Assembly: GCA_016508695.1 (NCBI GenBank)
Contig: VNKQ01000015.1
Coordinates: 1,116,001-1,180,000 of the forward strand
DNA length: 64,000 bases
Source: Hyphodiscus hymeniophilus
Lineage: Eukaryota > Ascomycota > Leotiomycetes > Helotiales > Hyphodiscaceae
Direction of reading: 5' to 3'
Translations under genes and position numbers: made by a program
Shown: positions 34,288 through 44,704 of the stretch, in pieces
Layout of the letters: the number at the start of each line of letters is the position of its first letter
Numbering within the stretch: position 1 is the first letter of the stretch
Notes under the pieces: generated by a model
What the model saw: only the letters and a program-made list of their open reading frames with translations
Database searches by the model: none
Told to the model about the DNA's origin: nothing

Positions 34288-36111
34288 ATGGCTCCCGTAA
34301 AACCACTTCCCTACTCGGATGCCTTTTCGAGCGCGGACGATTATGTTGATTCACTGCTGGAGTTCTCAGCAGCATCAACAATCTTTCAGACGCTCTGTGG
34401 GGGCGTCCACATATTAGATTTCTTCACCAAGGAACCAAGTCTCTATCATACCGTTATCCCCCAAGAATGGCGTTCTTGGCTTATGGCTCGCGAGTCCATG
34501 GACCTCTTGGATCTTCTCATGAGAGACGATCTCGACTTAGTTCGTGCAGACTCGCCTCCAGAAAGCTTGCTCAAATATATCAGAGAAATCCGGAAACATT
34601 CGTTGTGCAGAACAGTCTTGCCGGAGAGGCAAAGTGATACTAAGCTCCCAAGGCACATCGCTGTTGGTATGATTCCTAAAAAGATTCATGAAGTCACAAA
34701 TTTCGCAGACTATGTTGTAGGAGTAGCGGATGATGTGTCTCGGACTTGTGCCAAGGAAATCACACATTTTGTCGACTTCGGTAGCGGTCAAAATTATCTT
34801 GGTCGAGCATTGGCCAGCCCACCCTATAACAAACACATCGTTGCAGTGGAGAGCAAACAGCTCAATATTAGCGGCGCAAAGAATATGGATGTATTCGCTG
34901 GCGTTGCTGAGCGAGAGGTGGTCAAGCGAAACAAGAAACTCTATCGAGCGCTACAATACAGCATGACGCCAGAACAGCAGCTAAAAGATAAAGCTCTGCG
35001 TCGGGCAGCCAAACCTCAGAAAGCGCCAGCTGCAGACGTTGCTGATCTGAGACCCAGTAGGGATCTTGCGACTATATATACCCCCACAGATGGAAAGGGA
35101 TATATTCAATATGTTGAGCACGTTGTCGGAAATGGCGATCTCACAAATGTGGTGGAACAGATTGAGAAGATGAGAATCTCTGCCCCAGCCGGTAATGTTC
35201 AAGTTGTCACAGAAGCGTATGGTGACGCCGAGGATTCTCAACTACCTGGGGTCATCGATGAGATCTCGAAGGACCGGGAAACTCGCCTCATGGCAATCTC
35301 AATTCATTCTTGCGGTAATCTTTCCCATCACGGAATCCGATCCCTCCTGCTCAACCCCTCAGTCCAAGCTATCGCTATCGTAGGTTGCTGTTACAATCTC
35401 ATGACCGAACGGTTGGGTCCTCCGACCTACAAGCATCCTCATCTTCGCCCAAATCTACGGGCAATCAATGCTCCCCGTGTGGATCGAGAAGCAGCGGCTT
35501 GCGACGTCCATGGTTTCCCGATGAGCGCTCGAGTTGGAACGTACAACAAAGATGGCATCAGACTCAATATCACAGCTCGCATGATGGCTGTCCAAGCCCC
35601 CCAAAACTGGACTGAAAAAGAAAGCGACGCATTCTTTACAAGACACTACTACCGCGCGCTACTCCAAAAGGTTTTCCTTGACCGCGGAGTCGTCTCTAAA
35701 GTGACGAGAGGTTCCAATGGTGAAAATGGTGGACCAGAGAGCACAGAACCTGTGATTATTGGCTCTTTGAGAAAGGGATGCTACAGCTCCTTTAGAACCT
35801 ACATTCGTGGAGCTCTCGACAAATTAGCGTTGGATCCTGATAGAGGAGATCCTATCAACAAGAAGATGGGGGACATCACAGATGAGGAGATCGATGATTA
35901 TGCGAGTCGCTACGCTGAATTGAAGAAAGAATTGAGTGTTACTTGGTCGTTGATGGCCTTCAGTGCTGGCGTCGTAGAAAGCTTGATCGTCGTCGATCGC
36001 TGGCTATTCCTGAGAGAGCATCCGGAAATCGTCAAACAATGTTGGATCGAGGCCGTCTTTGATTTTCACCAGAGTCCGAGAAACTTAGTAGTGGTCGGAA
36101 TCAAAGAATGA
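34288..36111 (+). CDS. METTL25-like SAM-dependent methyltransferase-domain protein
   Basis: Single exon, 607 aa from ATG 34288, chosen because it begins MAPVKPLPYSDAFSS just before the conserved DDYVDSLLEF. A start at 34201 would add 29 residues without family character. Near residue 162 is the SAM-binding motif I FVDFGSGQNYLGRAL, followed by VAVESKQ (motif II, acidic residue). Later blocks SIHSCGNLSHHGIRSLL and AIVGCCYNLMTE are typical of the METTL25/RRNAD1 (Methyltransf_32) family. The C-terminus (LFLREHPEIVKQCWIEAVFD) is also shared. Animal members are linked to protein or RNA methylation, but the substrate in fungi is unknown. Probably cytosolic or nuclear. No intron was found. Confidence 0.85.
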   Translation: MAPVKPLPYSDAFSSADDYVDSLLEFSAASTIFQTLCGGVHILDFFTKEPSLYHTVIPQEWRSWLMARESMDLLDLLMRDDLDLVRADSPPESLLKYIREIRKHSLCRTVLPERQSDTKLPRHIAVGMIPKKIHEVTNFADYVVGVADDVSRTCAKEITHFVDFGSGQNYLGRALASPPYNKHIVAVESKQLNISGAKNMDVFAGVAEREVVKRNKKLYRALQYSMTPEQQLKDKALRRAAKPQKAPAADVADLRPSRDLATIYTPTDGKGYIQYVEHVVGNGDLTNVVEQIEKMRISAPAGNVQVVTEAYGDAEDSQLPGVIDEISKDRETRLMAISIHSCGNLSHHGIRSLLLNPSVQAIAIVGCCYNLMTERLGPPTYKHPHLRPNLRAINAPRVDREAAACDVHGFPMSARVGTYNKDGIRLNITARMMAVQAPQNWTEKESDAFFTRHYYRALLQKVFLDRGVVSKVTRGSNGENGGPESTEPVIIGSLRKGCYSSFRTYIRGALDKLALDPDRGDPINKKMGDITDEEIDDYASRYAELKKELSVTWSLMAFSAGVVESLIVVDRWLFLREHPEIVKQCWIEAVFDFHQSPRNLVVVGIKE

Positions 36112-36198
36112 TTGGCATTGCAACGATATTGGACACTGTCAACGCGGAATTAATCGGTTCAAACATCCGAACCTCAAGCTCTTCTGCACACCGCACTT

Positions 36199-37131
36199 CT
36201 ACAATTTCGCTTTGATATCCTTCGCCTTTTCCCAGGTCCAAATATTCCTTAAAACCGGCAAAGTTAGCACGTGATACTTTCAGGAGCTTTTAGCAGTCAG
36301 TGGTGTAAACTTACAGGCCGGTCTTCATGCCACTCGTCACAGGCAAGCCCGCGTGCAACGTCTTCAAATTGCCCTTCCCGTCATCCCCCAAATTCTTCCA
36401 GAAAATCGCATTTCCAACTACCGGCTTGAAAGTAACGCCATCATCATACGGGACATCGCAGTCAATCCACTGACACAACCTCTCCTCCTCCTCCGTGCCT
36501 TCCAACCCCTTCATACTCAGCCTCGGAAAGTTCGTCCCACCACCAGTGCAATTCGCTTGGATGTAAACGAAGAACGTACTCTCAATGTTTCCATCAATGT
36601 AGGGACCTTCGGGATACCAGTCGTAATGATCCCTATACTGATTTGAGACACCGTAGCGCTGGACCACGAGTGGTTTGATAGCTCCGGTCCTGGAGGTATA
36701 GGCCGGGAAAGCACGAGCTCGCGATTCAAGACATTGTATTAGGGTATCTTGTCCCAACGTTGCCGTACTGGAAGAGCGATAGTTGGGATCTACCGCCACG
36801 ATCTGGCCATCATCCGAGAAGAGCTTTGATGGAGCGAAGTTGTTTTCACTTTCGCTTGGATTAGTTTATTGGCTTGATTTGGACTTCAAGCGTACCTCAA
36901 GCTCACTAATTGAAGAGCTTCCTCTTGGCTGATGAAGCCATCGATGTATATCACCAATGGATCCTCCGAAATCAGGTGAGTCTCGTATGAGGGCTCTTTG
37001 CAGCCATTCGCCAGGCGAGCCTGTGATGGGTCCCCATTGTTTCCGTCACATCTAGCGCAATGGACCAGAACAGCGACTGAGAAAAAGGCAACTGTTAAGA
37101 TCCTGCAACTCGACGAGTTCCTTAACCTCAT
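36199..37131 (-). CDS. ER/secretory prolyl 4-hydroxylase (2OG-Fe(II) dioxygenase)
   Basis: Exons are 37131..36896, 36848..36315 and 36247..36199, all in phase, giving 272 aa. An N-terminal signal peptide (ILTVAFFSVAVLVHCARC) targets it to the secretory pathway. The P4H alpha-type catalytic core is complete: VYIDGFIS-like entry (IYIDGFISQEEAL), iron ligands H153 and D155 in HYDW, distal iron ligand H244 in TLHAGLPV, and the 2-oxoglutarate-binding K254. GNAIFWKNL precedes the distal histidine, as in the family. It hydroxylates peptidyl-proline using Fe(II), ascorbate and 2-oxoglutarate. The C-terminus is DIKAKL, with no HDEL/KDEL. Its start is 264 bp from the divergent start of a PDI-like gene ending in HDEL, suggesting co-regulation and perhaps a complex. 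Confidence 0.9.
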
Positions 37132-37395
37132 ATTGATTGGTGACTGCTAGTTATACTAAGCTTTCGGGCATTGATTGCATCTGTTGACTTTTCAGAAGAA
37201 GCACTGTTGGCCGGTAGCCAGCCCCCACTGTCACTGAGCGTCCCCACCCTATTGTGCCAGCTGGAGAGCCCACGTGCTACCCCTGTCAGGAAGTCATGAC
37301 CACTTTTCCTGAGCATCTTCAAAAGAAGTTACTTGGGGTTCAATTCAACCACGACAAAAATTGATGCTGGAACAGAGATACCGCCGGTCGTTGGC
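37132..37395. promoter_or_regulatory. Bidirectional promoter between prolyl 4-hydroxylase and PDI-like gene
   Basis: 264 bp separate the two divergent start codons. It contains a palindromic CACGTG at 37271-37276. With so little room, the two genes probably share control elements. No clear ERSE/UPRE was identified. Confidence 0.6.
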
Positions 37396-38829
37396 ATGGA
37401 ATCGTTGTGGAAACTGAGGATTTGCGTGCTCGTCGGCGCAGCCGGCTTGGCGTGCTCAGAGGTGCTTCATTTGAGCAATGAAACTTTCCACACCCATCTC
37501 GAAGCCACTCCGTTGACGCTCGTTACATGTGAGGAGCCCTGATAGTCCCCTGTAAAGCTCACACATGATCATCGTTCCAAAGATCTGTAACTGATATATT
37601 CTAGTCTGTGTTGTAGGTCACTCGCGTTCAATGTACTTTCCCCAATACAGCTGGGGCTAATGCTCCTCTTCCTTGTGATAGCCATGGTAGTAAGCGTCAG
37701 AAAATACACCTAGTGAAAAGAATCATCGAAATAATGATTCGGATTTTTGTCTAGCGATCCGTGTCAAAAACTCTATCCTGAGTTGGAGTTGGCTGAGAAA
37801 ATCTTCGAACCAAAAGACATCTCCGTGGTCAATATCAACTGCACAGCAGAAGTCGAACTTTGCAATGAATACAACGTTACTTCATACCCAGCTCTTAGAC
37901 TCTTGCGAGGCCCTAAAAACATTACGAGATTCAGGGAGCCCAGAAATGCCAAAACGTTAGTTTTCCCCCGCCCTCTCCTCTCCAAGAATCTAACTTTGAT
38001 AGTATCGTCTCTTACATGCTCAGGCAAACCTTGCCGAGAATTTCCTTGGTGACTGAGGGTAATATCCCAGAGTTGAGGTCCATTAATATGCCCCTAGCCG
38101 TCGCCTTCGTCGAGGAGAGTGATGAGAACTCTGGGGAGATATTCAAAGCGACTGCGGGAGAGAATCGAAATCAATGTCTGTTCGGCATATCCTCTGATAT
38201 AAATATGTCAGGTGCTACATCGATAACCCCTCCGTTCATCATACTGTATAGTCCCTTGGATCATGTCGACCGCATCTTCACTGGCGGATTTGACAGTTCT
38301 GAGATCAAACACTTTCTCGACGACGTCTCGAGCCCGCTGATTGGGAAGTTCTCAATGGAAATTTACTACACCTACACTCAAGTGAGGTTCACCCTGGAGT
38401 CTCATGGAAGAAAGGATAGATCTAGCGCTGACCAAATCCCCAGTCCGAGCTGCCACTGCTACACATCTTTGCTACGACGGAGCAAGAACGACAGTCCCTG
38501 GCTCAGACTCTTCAGCAAGTTGCTGAGAAATACCGGGGCAACATCAACTTCGCCACTATCGATGCGAAGACTTTTGGATTCTTTGCTAATGCACTTGGTC
38601 TTACGACGAATGTGTTTCCAGCTTTGGTGATGGAAGATGTCATGAGTGGAGCCACGGTACCTTTTGATCAGAGCCAGGAGATCACTGCAGATGCAGTAAA
38701 TTTATTTATCAAGCATTATCTCTATTCACCGAAAACCATTAACGCCGAAAATGTGGTAAATCCTCCTTGGAGCATCATGTAAATTTTGCTAAAGTTGCTG
38801 TATAGGACGAAAATCATGACGAACTCTAG
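37396..38829 (+). CDS. PDI-like ER protein lacking CxxC sites, with HDEL tail
   Basis: Exons are 37396..37528, 37605..37632, 37755..37955, 38024..38381, 38444..38755 and 38806..38829, all phase-consistent, giving 351 aa. Signal peptide: LRICVLVGAAGLACSEV. The first thioredoxin-like domain (TLVTF, DISVVNINCTAEVELC, TSYPALRLLRG with cis-proline) has GHSRS where PDI has its CGHC site. A b domain (LAVAFVEES) and a b' domain (LPLLHIFATTEQERQ, KYRGNINFATIDAKTFG, FPALVMED) follow, matching fungal PDI. The a' domain is absent. The last 24-bp exon encodes DENHDEL-stop, an ER retrieval signal. The short 28-bp exon is the least certain part; another exon structure could in principle carry a CxxC. Probable role: ER chaperone or structural subunit rather than a thiol oxidase. 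Confidence 0.8.
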
Positions 38830-39183
38830 GGAATGCAATATTTGCAAATCTTAGGAACGGATGTTTGCCGGGCTCAATGATATATTAACTATATGATGAG
38901 GACACAGGTCTAACTTGACACTATTCTTCAAATATCTCGGATCGTTTATCTTCCAATAAAAATAATTTATCTCAACCCAAGCCCGGGTAGTCATTGAAAT
39001 GGTAACCGGGATTAAAAGAATAGCCGCGGATGTGACAACCGCTTTGATTTCAAATGTGGGCCTCCGTTCCTTGTGCCGGCCGACCCAGAATGCTGTCCAA
39101 ATAGGCAAGCTACCCCAACTCTTGATATAGAAAACTCCCCTCTTTCCCCTCCTCGTTTGCTCTTGAGGTCTGGAGCCAAGCAA
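38830..39183. other. Short intergenic region
   Basis: It covers the 3' flank of the PDI-like gene and the promoter of the SGNH hydrolase gene. Nothing else is recognised. Confidence 0.5.
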
Positions 39184-40050
39184 ATGGCTGTCAACATGCC
39201 AGACGCAAAGTCGAACACGAAAAGGCTTCATATTGTTGCTTTGGGGAGTTCCTTCGCTGCGGGTCCCGGCATACAGCCACAAGCCCTGAAAACTGCCGGA
39301 CGTTCAGAGAAGAACTACGCCCAGCTCCTGGCCAAGCGACTCGATGCGCAGCTCACAGATCTGTCAGTATCTGGTGCAACCTTGAACAACGTCTTATCTG
39401 AGCCCCAAGTGCTGAATGGAAACCACTTCGAGCCCCAATTGAGCGGCTTCCCTCCAGATGTAGACATCGTGACAATCACTGGCGGAGGGAACGATATGGG
39501 CTATATTGGCACTGTCATGCACAACACCTTACAATCATACTTCCTCGGCCGCATCGTGTCCCATTTCTTACCTGCTCCAGTACTTCCACTGCCAGCGTCA
39601 GCTGAAAGTGTTGCAGAACGCTTCATTGCTATCATCGACAAGATACGGGAAACGTCACCTCACAGTCGGATATACCTCGTTGAGTATTTGACGCTCTTTG
39701 GTCGGGATACGAAGGCTGGTGTTGATGTCGCCTTCGATGCTTCCAAGCTCGAAGAGATTCGTAACATTGCAGCAACGCTCCAGATTGCGTACAAACTTGC
39801 TGGAGCAGCAAGGTCTAGGTGTACTGTCATTCATGTTGCGGATCGAAGTCAAGATCATGCTTTGGGATCAGAAGAGCCTTGGGTTGAAGGCTTTGGCTTT
39901 GGCATGCTGTTGGAGAGGAAAGCGCCGTTCCACCCTAATGCTATGGGTATGATAGCTGTCGCCGATATGTTATATGAGGAGTTGAAGATGACGAAAGGTC
40001 TTGACCTTTCAAGAGGGTCAGTACATCAACCAGCTGGCCCGGAGGAGTGA
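39184..40050 (+). CDS. SGNH/GDSL-type hydrolase
   Basis: Single exon, 288 aa. SGNH family esterase/lipase with block I VALGSSFAAG (nucleophile S23 in GSS instead of the usual GDS), a block II glycine in LSVSGATL, block III GGGNDMGY (N103), and block V FHPNAMG (H250). No signal peptide is seen, so it is probably intracellular or non-classically located. The upstream ATG at 39184 is preferred because the frame before it lacks family character. The substrate is unknown; homologous fungal proteins are annotated as GDSL lipases or acylhydrolases. Confidence 0.85.
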   Translation: MAVNMPDAKSNTKRLHIVALGSSFAAGPGIQPQALKTAGRSEKNYAQLLAKRLDAQLTDLSVSGATLNNVLSEPQVLNGNHFEPQLSGFPPDVDIVTITGGGNDMGYIGTVMHNTLQSYFLGRIVSHFLPAPVLPLPASAESVAERFIAIIDKIRETSPHSRIYLVEYLTLFGRDTKAGVDVAFDASKLEEIRNIAATLQIAYKLAGAARSRCTVIHVADRSQDHALGSEEPWVEGFGFGMLLERKAPFHPNAMGMIAVADMLYEELKMTKGLDLSRGSVHQPAGPEE

Positions 40051-40416
40051 TCACGTGATAGTAATGTACCCTTCTATTCTATCTTAGGCTCCTCGATGGG
40101 CTTGATGTTTCGATATTTTTTTGGCGTATGTTCAATTCAAGCGCTCGGTTAATGCAGGGACCTTGAATATGTGCAACGCATCGTGAAGACTATTGAATCA
40201 CCATGGTACCCCCGCGGTACAAGTATATACCCCACTTACATAACCCCGCATTACCCCTCATGGATATAATATTTGCGTTTAGATTCATCCATTTTGTCTC
40301 GTTCATAACCCACCATACAAATAACCTAGCAATATTTCACAGTCAGACTAGCTCACCTCCATTCCACGATAAAATGCTAATACTCTATTCTAGTCGCGTT
40401 ATTCAAGCAGAACATC
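40051..40416. other. Promoter region of the PRISE-type SDR
   Basis: It contains a TATA-like stretch near 40223-40229, about 190 bp before the next start codon. No gene is supported. Confidence 0.45.
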
Positions 40417-42008
40417 ATGGGTTCCGAACATCACTTACTCCACAACCGCGGGATCTACCATAATCTACCAACATTCGATACATCCGTCACCAATCTGTCT
40501 GCAATTGTAACAGGCGCGAATGGTATCTCAGGTTTCCACACGATGCGGGTCCTCCTACAGAGTCCCGAGCGCTGGTCAAAAATATACGCTCTATCTCGAC
40601 GACCTCCACCAGCAGAGATGATGGCACTCCTACCAGAAGACCAAAGACTTCGTGTGAAACACGTTGCATGCGATTTCCTCGAGTCACCAGAGACCATTGC
40701 GGAAGCTCTCGTAGCCTCGAACGTTTCTGCAACGCATGTCTTTTTCTACTCTTATCTCCAGCCAAAACCACCACCAGGGAGTGCTGCTTGGGCCAATGCC
40801 GATGAACTCGTCAAAGTGAATGGCGCTCTATTTGAGAACTTCCTCGATGCTCTTCCACTTGCAAAAATCCGCCCTACTCGAGTCATCCTGCAAACAGGAG
40901 CCAAGAATTATGGCTTGCACATTGGTCGTACCCGAGCACCCTGCATTGAATCTGACCCTCAGCCGAAGCACCTTGAGCCTAACTTTTACTACAAGCAAGA
41001 AGCGACTCTCTTCGACTTCTGCAAAGCGAATCCTGGCACATCTTGGAATGTCATCAGACCCGCTTGGATCCTTGGCGCTGTGAATAATGCCCAAATGAAT
41101 GCACTACACCCCTTCGCCATCTATGCAGCTGTTCAGGCGCAGAAAAAGGAACCGCTTTACTTTCCTTCCGATTGGGATACTTGGCAACATGAAAGCTGCC
41201 ACAGTACTGGTAAGAATGACCTGTTCATATAAAGTTCATTCTTTCAATCCCACTCCTTGCCATTCAGCTCTTTCTTTACTTCCAACCACTTCCTAGAGTT
41301 ACTCTTGACAATTCCCCACTGCGTTACCTCTTTGCTCCAAACATATCTTCTACTAGAAACCGCTAATTTGACGGGCTAGCAATGCTGGCAGGGTATATGA
41401 CCGAGTGGGTGGCTTTGGAAGACAAGTGCAAGGATGAAGCTTTCAACAGGCAGGACACAAGTCCTGTGAGTTGGGACAGAATATATGAGGAACTTGCTCG
41501 ATGGTTTGGTGTGGAGAAGGGGGTTGTCGGGCCAGAAGACGACGAGAGCAAATACACGGCGACCACTGGTCGAAGCGGAAAAGCAACACCGATGGGGTAA
41601 GCTCTCACTATTATTTTCTCCCTATTGAAGCCTTGTTCGCTGTTTTGATTGGCTTTCAAGTTATCAAAGCTGACAAGCTCTAGGTACGGCCCGGCACCAA
41701 CTTTTAGGACTACCTTTGCTCTCACCCAGTGGGCACAAGATCCAGTCAACTCGGAAGCTTGGAAGTCTTTGATGCGTTCCTCTGCCGGAGCAATCACACA
41801 AGACCCATTCACAGACATAGAGGCCAACTTTACTTTCGGTGATGCTGCGCTTTCTACCTCTTCAAGGTTAAGCATGAACAAAGCCAGACGACTGGGATGG
41901 ACTGGTTTCGTTGACACGACGGAAAGTTTGTTTGAAATGTATTCTGAGATGGCACAATTGGGAATGCTTCCTCGAATGAAGGTGCATGAAGCAAAGCCAT
42001 TGGTCTGA
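40417..42008 (+). CDS. PRISE-type short-chain dehydrogenase (progesterone 5-beta-reductase/iridoid synthase-like)
   Basis: Exons are 40417..41209, 41380..41596 and 41684..42008, in phase, giving 444 aa. The extended-SDR Rossmann motif is AIVTGANGISGFHTM, followed by the arginine-rich cofactor loop ALSRRPP expected for NADPH. ILQTGAKNYGLHIG carries the PRISE version of the catalytic site (Lys and Tyr), and NFYYKQEATLFDF and WNVIRPAWILGAVNNAQMN match the family. Exon 3 gives the C-terminal substrate-binding part (RRLGWTGFVDT). Such fungal enzymes reduce enones and are often found in secondary-metabolite or detoxification contexts. No biosynthetic core gene is adjacent here. Confidence 0.85.
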
Positions 42009-42677
42009 AGATCATGCGGGTGTAATATTTATTAGCGGTCAACTTCAGGGGTGGTATTTTGTACAGGAAACTCTTTCTTTGCTCGTCGCCCCTATATTAG
42101 TACACTCCGCGAGAAATGTTCATATTCAAAAATCAAGGCTTGAAGGATGCATGCAGCTCAAGATACCTTTCGAGCCCCAACGACCTAAGATCTGCAGAGA
42201 CTCGATTGACTACGAGCCAGTCCAGCGACGCCAACGAAGAGATGACTCTAAGAATAGTTTTTGACCTGTTGCGGACCTGGACCTCTTGATTCGAAACTTA
42301 ACTGGATTCATGCTCTCATGAGTAGGAGGCTAACAGTACTGTCGATTTTTCCTGTCAAAAAGGAAGCGCCCAGGAGGGACCTCGTAAACTCCGCGCGGGT
42401 AGTTCATTCGCTTATTCCGCAATTTACCCCAGACGCAAAAATCCCCTAAGACTACGTACGACACTAACTTCTCATGGTCTAGTCCCTACTGCGCCAGCAT
42501 CGCGACTTCGTATCCAAAACGACTTCATTCAAAGATCATTCGCCTTAACAGGCATGTTCACGCCCGTCATGAACGGTGTTCTCTGTCTCTTGTCGAAATA
42601 TTCATCTTTTTGTTTCTCTACAGACTCTCGTTACAGCCCGTGTATCATCGACTCTCTGCATTCTCCAGCATACAATC
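42009..42677. other. Intergenic/promoter region of the GH76 gene
   Basis: Nothing is recognised beyond the likely promoter. Open frames are short and featureless. Confidence 0.5.
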
Positions 42678-44096
42678 ATGGTCCAAGCTAATACTCTCTT
42701 TGCCCTCGTGGCGCTTCCGTTCGTTTTTATTTGCGGTCTCGATCTAAATGTAGACAGTACCGGTCAGTTCTGAACCCCTCGGAATCTGCGATAGTATTCT
42801 AATATCTCTATAGACTCTGTCAAAGCCACAGCATCGACCATCGCGAGTGGCTTGGTCTCATACTACAAAGGCAACGAAAGCGGCGAGATCCCGGGAATAT
42901 TACCAAGCCCATACTTCTGGTGGGAAGGCGGAGCGTTTGTAGATACTCTCATTCAATACTGGTATCTGACAGGCGACTCCCAATATAACAACATCGCGAG
43001 CCAAGCCTTACTATTTCAACAAGGATCGAACAGTGATTATATGCCCTCGAACCAGACATCTGCAGAAGGAAACGATGATCAATCGACCTGGGCATTGAGT
43101 GCCATGTCAGCAACTGAATCACATTTGCCGGAACCAGAGAATGGGACAGCATGGCTATCTCTTGCAGAAGCGGTGTTCAACGATCAGGTTTTGAGATGGG
43201 ATACACAGACCTGTGGTGGAGGCTTGAGGTGGCAGATTTTTAAATTCAACAACGGGTACACTTTTAAAAATAGCGATACTAATGGGTATTTCTTCCAGCT
43301 TGCGTCTCGTCTCGCGCGACACACAGGAAATAGCACGTACTCTGACTGGGCGTCAAAGGCTTTCGATTGGTCAACGAGTGTGGGATTCATTGACGATGAA
43401 TGGAATGTTTATGATGGCGCAGACTCAACGACCAACTGCACGGCCATCAATCACCTCCAATTCTCGAACGTTGCAGGAACGTATATCACTGGCGCCGCCC
43501 ACATGTACAATGTAACGTCTGGAAGCGCGACATGGAAGGCTGCGCTTGATGGCCTACTCAATCGTACACTAGATGTGTTCTTTCCCGATGGAGTCGCGAC
43601 TGAAGTATCCTGCGAAACCACTGGGGCATGTAGCACCGACATGCAAGCATACAAAGGGCTACTAGGGCACTGGTTGGTCGACACAATTCAGGTGGCTCCT
43701 TATACGAGTGACACGATCATGCCCAAACTCGTATCTTCGGCACAGGCTGTGGCAACTGCCTGCAATGGAGCTGTCTGCCCACTTTCTTGGACTGGAACGG
43801 CATCAAAGAATGTGAGCTCTGGTGTAGGCGAGCAAATGAATGCGCTCAGCTTCGTGCAAGGACTGCTTGCCAAAGATGCTGCGGTGCCAGCGGCGGGGAA
43901 TGAGACTTCGACCAATTCTGGGACATCCGGTGGGAGTCCGACGAGTACTGGATCATTAACTGGAACTCAGACACCCACAGCTTCGGGGTCGGGCAGCCCA
44001 GCGAAGTCCGGGAATGCCGGCTCTGTGGTGGGCGTGGACGTTTCGATGGCGATGGTGGCTGCTGGAATCGGATCCGTGGCTTGGGTAACATTGTAA
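42678..44096 (+). CDS. GPI-anchored mannan endo-1,6-alpha-mannosidase (DCW1/DFG5-like, GH76)
   Basis: Exons are 42678..42762 and 42814..44096, giving 455 aa. Signal peptide: LFALVALPFVFICG. GH76 features include SPYFWWEGGAFVDTLIQYW, the catalytic Asp pair D116-D117 in GNDDQSTW, TCGGGLRWQIF, NGYFFQLASRLAR, and multiple N-glycosylation sites. After residue 395 comes a Ser/Thr/Gly-rich stem, then a hydrophobic C-terminus (VDVSMAMVAAGIGSVAWVTL) typical of a GPI-attachment signal. Family role: transfers GPI-anchored mannoproteins onto cell-wall glucan; acts at the plasma membrane and wall. Convergent with the TFIIIC gene. Confidence 0.93.
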
Positions 44097-44704
44097 CATA
44101 TGTGCAAAAATGTGTGTGCAAGTATTATAGAACATATGACTACGTCAGCCATCTTATTAGAATGACCGACAGTCTGAATCGGAATTATTGGATTCCGACG
44201 TGACATGTGTGTAGATTTGAAGATCCCGACTTGAGCTCTTTGAGACTTGACTCTCCCACCTCTCGTACCACCTCCGCAGATTCCATTTTCAAAGGAGCAC
44301 AGAGGACCAAAAGCCACATAATAGTTTCCGCCAATGGACGACTCCGTAAAGGTGAAGTTCGTCCAGGTACACATCCATACCTTGATCCGCAGTCTCAGCG
44401 TTGACTCAAAGCCACTGCGAGTTTGATGCCTGGCGCAGACCGGCTGCGTAGACATCTTCATTTCGCTGACGTATTCTTATTTACAAAGACCTATGAGCTG
44501 TAGTAGTAATAGTCTGACATCCAGAATTTGACGGAAGCCCCTTCTAGGCTGGGAAGAAGCCCCCCTATTTGCAATGACAAGAAGCATGAGTTAATGACAT
44601 AGTAACAGAAGAGGGACATTGACTCACCTGGGCTTCCGGTATGAATCACTCTACCGAAACAAAGGTTAGGTATGAGGTCGCAAAATGGCAGTAATTCGTA
44701 TTAG
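44097..44704. other. Convergent intergenic region
   Basis: It lies between the 3' ends of the GH76 and TFIIIC genes. No gene or repeat is recognised. Confidence 0.5.

Noticed and set aside
40417..44096. SDR plus GH76 plus SGNH hydrolase as a secondary-metabolite cluster
   Set aside because: No polyketide synthase, NRPS, terpene cyclase or cluster regulator nearby; the genes have unrelated typical roles.
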